From Gammaproteobacteria bacterium UBA5338 (GTDB lineage Bacteria; Pseudomonadota; Gammaproteobacteria; Pseudomonadales; UBA5862), in contig DHQM01000095.1 in NCBI GenBank assembly GCA_002408105.1, positions 21,393-34,344 of the forward strand: a stretch of DNA of 12,952 nt, in the 5' to 3' direction. Of this stretch, positions 7,770 to 12,952 are shown piece by piece (position 1 is the stretch's first letter; each line of letters begins with the position of its first letter). The notes beneath the pieces were generated by a model. It was not told the DNA's origin and made no database searches. It worked only from the letters and a program-made list of their open reading frames with translations. A program made the translations under genes and the position numbers.

Positions 7770-9014
7770 TCAGCGGAACGCGGTAAAGAGCAACGAGCCG
7801 TTGGTGCCGCCAAACCCAAACGAGTTCGAGAGCGCACTCTGAATTTGCATCGACCGCGCCTCGTGGGGGACGTAGTCAAGCCCGCAGGCGGGGTCTGGGT
7901 TGTCGAGGTTGATGGTCGGCGGCGCCACCTGGTCTCTGATCGCAAGCACCGAGAACACAGCTTCCACCGCGCCCGCGGCCCCAAGGAGGTGCCCAATCAT
8001 GGACTTTGTGGAACTTACTGCAACCTGCTTGGCTGCCGGCCCGAACACTGCCTCAATGGCACGCGACTCAGCCACATCCCCCAGAGGGGTCGATGTCCCA
8101 TGCGCGTTGACATACTGAATGTTGGCCGGATCAATCTGCGCATCGCGCAGGGCGTTGCGCATGGCTGCCGCTGCCCCGTCACCGGCTTCCGGCGGCGACG
8201 TCATGTGGTGTGCGTCGGCGCTCATCCCAAAGCCGGTCAACTCGGCGTAAATGTTTGCTCCACGCGCCTTCGCGTGCTCAAGCGCTTCAATCACCAATAC
8301 GCCGGCGCCATCACTGAGGACAAACCCGTCTCGGTCGCGGTCCCAAGGCCGGCTTGCCGCAGCGGGGGCATCGTTGCGGGTCGACAGCGCTTTGGCTGCA
8401 GAAAACCCTCCAAGCCCTCCAGGCGTGGTGGCCATCTCGGCCCCGCCCACCACCATCAGGTCGGCGTCGCCGTACTGAATCATGCGCGCGGCCAGCCCAA
8501 TGTTGTGTGTGCCCGTGGTGCAGGCGGTGGAGACCGCAATGTTGGGTCCACGGTACCCGTAGCGAATCGAAACATTCCCAGAAACCATATTGATGATGGC
8601 TGCAGGAATGAAGAAAGGAGAGATGCGCCGCGGGCCTTTATCCCGAACGATGTCACGGTTCAACTCAATGGTTTGCAAACCACCGATTCCTGAACCGATC
8701 GCTACCCCGGCGCGATCCAGGTCCCGTGGGCCCTGCGCTTCCAGCCCTGCGTCACGGATGGCTTGGATGGCAGCCACCATGCCGTATTGGATGAACACGT
8801 CCATCTTGCGGGCTTCTTTGGCCGGAAAGTAGTCATCCACGACCAGGTCTTTGACCGCCCCACCAAACCGGGTCGCGAAGGCTTCCGTGTCGAAGGTCTC
8901 GATCGGACCCACCCCGGACTGCCCGTTGACGATGGCCTCCCAAGTTGTGGATACGGTGTTCCCCACCGGGGTCACCATCCCCAATCCAGTTACAACCACT
9001 CGACGTTTGGACAC
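7770..9014 (-). CDS. fabF: 3-oxoacyl-[ACP] synthase II (KAS II)
   Basis: FabF condenses malonyl-ACP with acyl-ACP to extend fatty acids, including the C16 to C18 unsaturated step. The product is 414 residues, typical length. The thiolase-fold Cys-His-His active site is complete: Cys165 (STACTTGTH), His305 (NAHGTSTP) and His342 ([10 protein letters not shown]), with Lys337 in SSTKS. The C-terminal glycine-rich NSFGFGGTN is at 397-405. The start is GTG 9014, supported by a perfect AGGAGG 6 nt upstream and by the family N-terminus ([15 protein letters not shown]). It is separated from acpP by 101 bp holding two hairpins, so its expression depends on read-through or on an unseen promoter. No separate chain-initiating FabH is encoded in this cluster; KAS II normally elongates rather than initiates from acetyl-CoA. 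Confidence 0.98.
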   Translation of the reverse strand: MSKRRVVVTGLGMVTPVGNTVSTTWEAIVNGQSGVGPIETFDTEAFATRFGGAVKDLVVDDYFPAKEARKMDVFIQYGMVAAIQAIRDAGLEAQGPRDLDRAGVAIGSGIGGLQTIELNRDIVRDKGPRRISPFFIPAAIINMVSGNVSIRYGYRGPNIAVSTACTTGTHNIGLAARMIQYGDADLMVVGGAEMATTPGGLGGFSAAKALSTRNDAPAAASRPWDRDRDGFVLSDGAGVLVIEALEHAKARGANIYAELTGFGMSADAHHMTSPPEAGDGAAAAMRNALRDAQIDPANIQYVNAHGTSTPLGDVAESRAIEAVFGPAAKQVAVSSTKSMIGHLLGAAGAVEAVFSVLAIRDQVAPPTINLDNPDPACGLDYVPHEARSMQIQSALSNSFGFGGTNGSLLFTAFR

Positions 9015-9020
9015 GGGCAG

Positions 9021-9026
9021 CCTCCT
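9021..9026 (-). promoter_or_regulatory. Consensus ribosome binding site of fabF
   Basis: The minus strand reads AGGAGG, a full Shine-Dalgarno core, 6 nt before the GTG at 9014. It lies downstream of the intrinsic terminator and is the strongest such site in the window. It would help any transcript that reads through, and it confirms the GTG start. Confidence 0.85.
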
Positions 9027-9045
9027 GTTCTATCGGTAGAAAAAC

Positions 9046-9081
9046 AAAAAGCCGTATGAGTTGAGTTCAATACGGCTTTTT
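9046..9081 (-). terminator. Intrinsic terminator or attenuator between acpP and fabF
   Basis: A perfect 12 bp inverted repeat (9046-9057 with 9070-9081) encloses a 12 nt loop. On the minus strand the stem reads AAAAAGCCGTAT / ATACGGCTTTTT and is followed by GTTTTTC, giving a U-rich tail. This is a standard rho-independent terminator 34 bp after the acpP stop. Because fabF and the following genes lie downstream without an obvious promoter, it probably works as a partial terminator that lifts acpP mRNA above fabF. The A-tract on the other side would make it bidirectional, but nothing is transcribed towards it from the fabF side. Confidence 0.9.
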
Positions 9082-9094
9082 GCTCTTTGCTCTG

Positions 9095-9121
9095 GGTTGA
9101 CCCCAATTGGGGGGATCAACC
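9095..9121 (-). other. Second hairpin covering the acpP stop codon
   Basis: On the minus strand GGTTGA (9116-9121, containing the acpP stop TGA) pairs with TCAACC (9095-9100). The inner part CCCC-AATT-GGGG (9101-9112) forms four more GC pairs around an AATT loop, with a 3 nt bulge on one side. There is no U-tract. Directly ahead of the intrinsic terminator, it could protect the 3' end of acpP mRNA from exonucleases or aid pausing. Confidence 0.6.
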
Positions 9122-9352
9122 TTGGTGGTTTACCACGTAGTCGATTGCTTCTTGAACAGTGGTGATGTTCTCGGCGTCTTCATCGGGAATTTCGGTTTCA
9201 AATTCGTCCTCAAGCGCCATCACCAACTCGACTGTATCGAGCGAGTCTGCTCCCAGGTCCTCGACGAAGGAAGCCTGGTTCACGACTTCTTCCTCCTTTA
9301 CGCCCAGTTGCTCGCAAATGATCTTTTTTACGCGCTCTTCGATGCTGCTCAT
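9116..9352 (-). CDS. acpP: Acyl carrier protein
   Basis: AcpP carries growing acyl chains on a 4'-phosphopantetheine arm through fatty-acid synthesis and hands them to PlsX, lipid A and other pathways. It is 78 residues (E. coli likewise 78 codons) and strongly acidic. The prosthetic group attaches to Ser37 in the motif [15 protein letters not shown], followed by the usual acidic helix and [12 protein letters not shown]. The ATG at 9352 gives the canonical [10 protein letters not shown] start; the nearest purine-rich stretch is GGAG 12 nt upstream, rather far. It sits between fabG (159 bp upstream) and fabF. The long upstream gap and the terminator just downstream suggest expression as an independent, abundant transcript as well as operon transcription. 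Confidence 0.98.
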   Translation of the reverse strand: MSSIEERVKKIICEQLGVKEEEVVNQASFVEDLGADSLDTVELVMALEDEFETEIPDEDAENITTVQEAIDYVVNHQG

Positions 9353-9489
9353 CGTGCTGTGTGTCTCCAGAAATTAAGTGAAATTCCGCCGATAGGGCAG
9401 GCTGGGTGAAGGTGAACGGCCAACCAAATGAAGGACGCTCAGACTCATTGAATACGCAGAAACCATGCACACCCAACTTCAGGGGCGGC

Positions 9490-9514
9490 ATTGTAGCCCA
9501 AGTTTTCGGGGCTA
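9490..9514 (-). promoter_or_regulatory. Inverted repeat and candidate -10 in the fabG-acpP gap
   Basis: The 159 bp between fabG and acpP is among the longest non-coding stretches here. Its start holds a 6 bp inverted repeat on the minus strand, TAGCCC (9509-9514, including the fabG stop) and GGGCTA (9494-9499), with a 9 nt loop. TACAAT (9490-9495), one mismatch from the -10 consensus, overlaps the right arm. No good -35 is visible at 16-18 bp. A separate acpP promoter is known in E. coli; here it is only a guess. No T-run follows the hairpin, so it is not a clear terminator. Confidence 0.3.
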
Positions 9515-10249
9515 AGCCATATACATTCCGCCATTGACATGCAAAGTCTCGCCATTGACGTACCCGCCATCAGGTGAGCACAAAAACGCGACCACGGCGG
9601 CAATTTCAGCGGGTTGACCGAAGCGACCCGCAGGAATTTGAGCCAGCATCTGCTCTCGTTGGCCCTCGTCCAGTGCTCGCGTCATGTCGGTCTCGATGAA
9701 TCCGGGGGCCACTGCGTTAACGGTCACACCCCGCCCACCGACCTCGCGCGCCAATGCGCGAGTGAAGCCACCGAGCCCAGCTTTGGCCGCAGCGTAGTTG
9801 GTTTGACCGGCATTGCCCATTGCACCGACGACCGAACCAATGTTCACCACACGCCCCCAGCGGGCTTTGCTCATCGCACGCAAACAGGCCTTGGTCATTC
9901 GGTACAAAGAAGTGAGGTTGGTGTCGATGACTGCATCCCAGTCATCGGGCTTCATCCGCATCAGCAAGTTGTCGCGGGTAATCCCAGCGTTGTTGACAAG
10001 GATTGCAACGGGCCCAAAGTCCGACTGCACGGCTTCGACCACCTGCGCAACCGATTCTCCGCTGGCGACGTTCAACACCATTCCGGTGCCACCACGCTCG
10101 GCAAGACGCTTGGCAACGGATTCGGCCCCTTGCGCTGTGGTTGCGGTACCCACGACCCGCGCACCCGCTGTGCTGAGCTGCTCGGCGATGGCCTGGCCAA
10201 TTCCGCGGCTTGCCCCGGTCACCAGGGCGACTTTTCCTTCCAACTGCAT
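9512..10249 (-). CDS. fabG: 3-oxoacyl-[ACP] reductase
   Basis: FabG is the NADPH-dependent short-chain dehydrogenase that reduces 3-ketoacyl-ACP to 3-hydroxyacyl-ACP in each elongation cycle. It is 245 residues (E. coli 244). It has the Rossmann motif TGASRGIG at 11-18, NNAG at 86-89, and a complete catalytic set Asn111, Ser139, Tyr152 and Lys156 (YAAAK), each shifted by one from E. coli. The end HVNGGMYMA is typical. The ATG at 10249 has ACGGAG about 9 nt upstream. It follows fabD by 30 bp and is followed by a 159 bp gap before acpP. The position between fabD and acpP separates it from the many other short-chain dehydrogenases. Confidence 0.98.
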   Translation of the reverse strand: MQLEGKVALVTGASRGIGQAIAEQLSTAGARVVGTATTAQGAESVAKRLAERGGTGMVLNVASGESVAQVVEAVQSDFGPVAILVNNAGITRDNLLMRMKPDDWDAVIDTNLTSLYRMTKACLRAMSKARWGRVVNIGSVVGAMGNAGQTNYAAAKAGLGGFTRALAREVGGRGVTVNAVAPGFIETDMTRALDEGQREQMLAQIPAGRFGQPAEIAAVVAFLCSPDGGYVNGETLHVNGGMYMA

Positions 10250-10279
10250 GGGTTGTTTCTCCGTCAGTGACGCCGACCC

Positions 10280-11221
10280 TCAGGCGGTGGCCCGCTTGGC
10301 CGCCTCAATCGATTCGCGGTCGTTGATCGCAGAGGCAACTATGGCCTTGTCGATGCGTTTCACGAGCCCCGTCAACACTTTTCCAGGGCCACACTCAATC
10401 TGATGGGACACCCCCTCTGCAGCCAGTCGTCGGACCGAAGCGGTCCACTGTACTGGTTGAAACAACTGGTCCACCAGACGCTGCCGAATGCCCTCGGAAT
10501 CAGAGACCACGCTTGCGTCCACATTGTGGATCACGGGAATCTGCGGCGGCTGAATGTTCAAATCGACAAGCAGCGACTTCAAGCGCTCAGCGGCCCCGCG
10601 CATCAACAAACAGTGGGAGGGGGCGCTGACCGCAAGCGGCAGTGCCCGTTTGGCCCCTGCGGCCTTTGCACCTTCGACCGCTCGCTCCACGGCTGCTCGG
10701 CTCCCGGCAATCACAACCTGGCCCGGAGCGTTGTAGTTGGCTGCCTGCACAACTTGTCCCTGCGCCGCCGCGTCACACACCCGTTCCACGACCTCGTCGT
10801 CCAATCCGAGGATTGCGGCCATCAAACCTTCACCAGCCGGAACCGCCTCTTGCATCAATTGCCCCCTGGCCCGAACCAGGCGAATTGCGTCATCAAACGC
10901 CAGGGCTTTTGCGGCAACCAGCGCAGAGTATTCGCCTAGACTGTGTCCAGCCAGCCAGTCGGGCTGCCGCCCGCCTTCGCCACCCCAAACCCTCCACAAC
11001 GCCACGCTCGCGGCAAGCAATGCGGGCTGCGTATTTTCGGTGCGACCGAGTTCAGCTTCCGGACCTTCGGCAATTAAAGGCCAGAGGTCTTCCCCAAGCG
11101 CATCGGCTGCCTCGGCAAAGGTATCGCGCACCACACCATCTTCATCGTTGCAAAGCTCCTGCAGCATGCCGACATGCTGGGACCCCTGCCCCGGGAAAAC
11201 GAAAGCGAGTTGGCCAGGCAT
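10280..11221 (-). CDS. fabD: Malonyl-CoA:ACP transacylase
   Basis: FabD moves the malonyl group from CoA to AcpP, providing the extender unit. With the ATG at 11221 it is 313 residues (E. coli 309). It shows FPGQGSQ at 9-15, the nucleophile Ser94 in GHSLGE, Arg119 that binds the malonyl carboxylate (VRARGQ), and the catalytic His203 (APSHC). AGGGG lies 7 nt before this ATG, which gives the canonical MPGQLAFVFPGQGSQ start. The frame remains open 24 codons upstream, but those codons encode an arginine-rich stretch unlike the family. plsX ends 81 bp upstream; in many relatives fabH occupies this place, but here nothing lies between. Confidence 0.98.
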   Translation of the reverse strand: MPGQLAFVFPGQGSQHVGMLQELCNDEDGVVRDTFAEAADALGEDLWPLIAEGPEAELGRTENTQPALLAASVALWRVWGGEGGRQPDWLAGHSLGEYSALVAAKALAFDDAIRLVRARGQLMQEAVPAGEGLMAAILGLDDEVVERVCDAAAQGQVVQAANYNAPGQVVIAGSRAAVERAVEGAKAAGAKRALPLAVSAPSHCLLMRGAAERLKSLLVDLNIQPPQIPVIHNVDASVVSDSEGIRQRLVDQLFQPVQWTASVRRLAAEGVSHQIECGPGKVLTGLVKRIDKAIVASAINDRESIEAAKRATA

Positions 11222-11228
11222 GGAGTAA

Positions 11229-11233
11229 CCCCT
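11229..11233 (-). promoter_or_regulatory. Ribosome binding site of fabD
   Basis: AGGGG on the minus strand, 7 nt before the ATG at 11221. It decides this start against upstream in-frame candidates up to 11293. Confidence 0.7.
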
Positions 11234-11302
11234 ATGAAAGCAATGGGTGGGAGTGGACGCGGAAGCTGTTGTTGGACGCCGCCTGCGGCGCACCCTGCCG
11301 AA

Positions 11303-12319
11303 TCAGACCAGCAACGCCTCAAGCCGCTCGTTGATCCTCGCCGCCACGTTCTGTTCGATTTCTTTTGCGGCGGTTTTCACTGCATGGGCGAACGCATCCA
11401 CTCCGGAAGCGCCGTGGCTCTTCACCACAATGCCCTGCAGTCCCAAAAAAGACGCGCCATTATACCGACCTGGGTCGATCTGGGAACGCAACGACTGCAG
11501 TACGGGCCGGGCAAGCAGACCAAGCGCGCGACCACGCCAGTTCGCGCTGAACGCCAGCGCGACCCTTTCGTCAATCAATTTGGCCAGCCCTTCGCTCGCC
11601 TTCAAAGCGACGTTGCCGGTGAACCCATCACAGACCACGACGTCGGCAGCGCCGCTCCAGATTCCATCGCCCTCAATGTATCCAACGTAGTTGAGCCAGT
11701 CGCTGCGGGCCATCAGCTCAGCAGCTACCTGGATTTGCTCGCGCCCTTTGATGGCTTCCTCACCGATATTGAGCAGCCCCACGGTGGGGGACTGCACCCC
11801 CCCCACCGCACTGGCCAGCACTGAGCCCATGACTGCGAACTGGTAGAGGTGGTCCGAAGTGAGGTCCACATTGGCCCCGAGATCAAGGATCTGGCAGTGG
11901 CCAGAAGACGTGGGAAGCTGGGTGACAATGGCCGGGCGGTCGACCCCCGCAAAGGTTTTCAGCAGGTGCCGGCCGAGCGCCATGATGGCCCCCGTATTGC
12001 CAGCGCTGACGCACGCCTGTGCCTGGCCCTGCTGCACGGCCTCTAGGGCCAACCACAAGGAGCTGCGGCGCCGTGCACGCAGCACACTGGATGGCCGCTC
12101 TCCCATGCCCACCACGTCGGGGGCTTCGACCAGGCGAAGACGTGACTGCAACTCGGATGGGGCGACGGTGACCGCAGGACGCAGGACAGCAGTCTGTCCC
12201 ACCAACAGGACCTCAAGCGTCGGATCGCGTTGGAGCGCTTGCAGCGAGGCCGGCACCGTGACGGACACGCCATGGTCTCCGCCCATGGCGTCCACAGCGA
12301 CGACCCGAGTCGCGGTCAC
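11303..12319 (-). CDS. plsX: Phosphate acyltransferase PlsX
   Basis: PlsX is a peripheral membrane enzyme that converts acyl-ACP and phosphate to acyl-phosphate, the donor used by PlsY to acylate glycerol-3-phosphate. It is 338 residues, normal for the family. Recognisable blocks are the N-terminal VDAMGGD (9-15), RRRSSLWLALE (83-93), CVSAGNTGAIMALG (103-116), LDLGANVD, LLNIGEEAIKG, YIEG and VCDGFTGNVALK. The start is GTG 12319, 15 bp after the rpmF stop, and no clear Shine-Dalgarno is present, so translation may be coupled to rpmF. It heads the fab genes but is followed directly by fabD. Identity is certain. Confidence 0.97.
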   Translation of the reverse strand: MTATRVVAVDAMGGDHGVSVTVPASLQALQRDPTLEVLLVGQTAVLRPAVTVAPSELQSRLRLVEAPDVVGMGERPSSVLRARRRSSLWLALEAVQQGQAQACVSAGNTGAIMALGRHLLKTFAGVDRPAIVTQLPTSSGHCQILDLGANVDLTSDHLYQFAVMGSVLASAVGGVQSPTVGLLNIGEEAIKGREQIQVAAELMARSDWLNYVGYIEGDGIWSGAADVVVCDGFTGNVALKASEGLAKLIDERVALAFSANWRGRALGLLARPVLQSLRSQIDPGRYNGASFLGLQGIVVKSHGASGVDAFAHAVKTAAKEIEQNVAARINERLEALLV

Positions 12320-12334
12320 GGGGTCAAACGGGGA

Positions 12335-12517
12335 CTATTCGTCATCCTTATCGGCGACGACCTTGCGCCCGCGGTAATAGCCGTCAGCGGACACGTGATG
12401 GCGACGGTGCAACTCACCGGTCGTTGGCTCAATGGACAGCGCGGGGCCGCCAAGGGCATCGTGCGCCCGGCGCATGCCACGCTTCGAGCGCGTGCCTCGA
12501 TTTTGTTGTACAGCCAT
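12335..12517 (-). CDS. rpmF: 50S ribosomal protein L32
   Basis: The 60-residue, strongly basic product matches L32 from end to end: [20 protein letters not shown], a [20 protein letters not shown] block, and an acidic tail DKDDE slightly longer than in E. coli (57 residues). L32 binds domain VI of 23S rRNA. It lacks the CxxC zinc pairs found in some other bacterial L32 forms, as expected for the gammaproteobacterial type. The ATG at 12517 has a GGGAG 9 nt upstream. It lies 67 bp after yceD and 15 bp before plsX; the yceD-rpmF-plsX order is the usual one and ties ribosome and membrane lipid production together. Confidence 0.97.
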   Translation of the reverse strand: MAVQQNRGTRSKRGMRRAHDALGGPALSIEPTTGELHRRHHVSADGYYRGRKVVADKDDE

Positions 12518-12584
12518 GGCACTGAACTCCCAATCAAAGATGAATTCCACCCTGACTGCAGCCTTCGGCTGGCGGCCCGGGGCA

Positions 12585-12952
12585 CTAATTGCTGGGGTCG
12601 CCCCCAGTGTTTTTCGATCGGCGCGACTGCTCGCCGAGCAAATCAGCAAGGTTCGCAAATGGTCGCTGGGTTTGCGGGCTGGACTCAGGCCCCGCAGAAT
12701 AGGCTTCGGCCCCATGGCACTGCCCCTCCGCATGCCGGGCCACCAAAGGAAGCGCGAGCAACACCTCGTCTTCAATCAGGTCCACAAGCGCCATCTGGTC
12801 TTCAGTGACCAACACCGGATCGTAGCGTGATGCCACGGCAGCTGCGGTGGCATCGTCGCCCACCAGAGCGAGCAGCAAAGGCACGTCGAACTCAAACCGC
12901 ATGCCTTCACCGCAACGCTCGCAGCGCAACTCCAAGTCGCCCCGCACCCACC
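12585..12952 (-). CDS. yceD: YceD family (DUF177) 23S rRNA accumulation protein, 5' end missing
   Basis: The last 122 codons of a DUF177/YceD protein enter from the window edge; the N-terminal third lies outside. The part seen starts within the conserved core: LELRCERCG, matching LECQRCGK of E. coli YceD, then an acidic stretch with [18 protein letters not shown] (E. coli LAMVEDEIILALPVVPVH), a single Cys after the His, and the C-terminal PFANLADLL. YceD homologues promote 23S rRNA accumulation or processing; the exact biochemistry is uncertain. The RCxxC pair plus the later Cys suggests metal binding, which I infer only. It lies 67 bp ahead of rpmF, its usual partner. A GTG at 12947 is not the true start. 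Confidence 0.92.
   Translation of the reverse strand, partial: WVRGDLELRCERCGEGMRFEFDVPLLLALVGDDATAAAVASRYDPVLVTEDQMALVDLIEDEVLLALPLVARHAEGQCHGAEAYSAGPESSPQTQRPFANLADLLGEQSRRSKNTGGDPSN

Noticed and set aside
7845..8693. 282-codon open frame on the plus strand opposite fabF
   Set aside because: It lies wholly antisense to a certain fabF gene. Its product resembles no family I know, and such frames are expected opposite GC-rich coding sequence.
11222..11293. Arginine-rich 24-codon extension of fabD
   Set aside because: A good ribosome binding site and the canonical start at 11221 explain fabD. The extension comes from GC-rich spacer with a small CGCCG/CGGCG hairpin (11277-11290).
12559..12571. 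Small hairpin CAGCC-TTC-GGCTG in the yceD-rpmF gap
   Set aside because: Only 5 bp with a 3 nt loop and no T-run; too weak to call a terminator or leader element.

Overview
The window is a chromosomal housekeeping segment of a GC-rich gammaproteobacterium, read entirely on the minus strand. Transcription runs from high to low coordinates: yceD (5' end cut off) > rpmF > plsX > fabD > fabG > acpP > fabF > pabC > mltG > tmk > holB > pilZ > tatD > tRNA-Leu(UAG) > tig > clpP > clpX (3' end cut off). The protein sequences are close to their Escherichia coli and Pseudomonas counterparts. Finding pilZ between holB and tatD, together with a plsX-fabD junction without fabH, points to a pilus-bearing gammaproteobacterium with a Pseudomonas-like fab cluster. 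I cannot name a genus.

Region 9116-12952 holds the ribosomal protein L32/phospholipid/fatty-acid block. YceD and RpmF serve the large ribosomal subunit. PlsX makes acyl-phosphate for phospholipid synthesis. FabD loads malonate onto AcpP, FabG reduces the 3-keto acyl-ACP, and FabF (7770-9014) elongates. Between acpP and fabF lie two tandem hairpins, one of them a near-ideal intrinsic terminator, which should let acpP be expressed above fabF.

Region 3832-9014 continues with tightly packed genes: fabF-pabC 5 bp apart, pabC/mltG overlapping by ATGA, mltG/tmk overlapping by GTGA and tmk/holB overlapping by 20 bp. After an 85 bp gap come pilZ and a TTG-initiated tatD. The products cover folate (PabC), peptidoglycan chain termination (MltG), dTTP supply (Tmk), the DNA polymerase III clamp loader (HolB) and type IV pilus assembly (PilZ).

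Region 1-2889 is the protein-quality-control block: tRNA-Leu, trigger factor, ClpP and the first 212 codons of ClpX. Trigger factor handles nascent chains, and ClpXP degrades tagged or damaged proteins.

Coding density is very high. No intergenic stretch exceeds 160 bp, and I see no insertion sequence, phage gene, CRISPR array or toxin-antitoxin pair. I found no undescribed system. The most informative features are the missing fabH, the joining of two gene blocks that are apart in some relatives, and the RNA structures around acpP.
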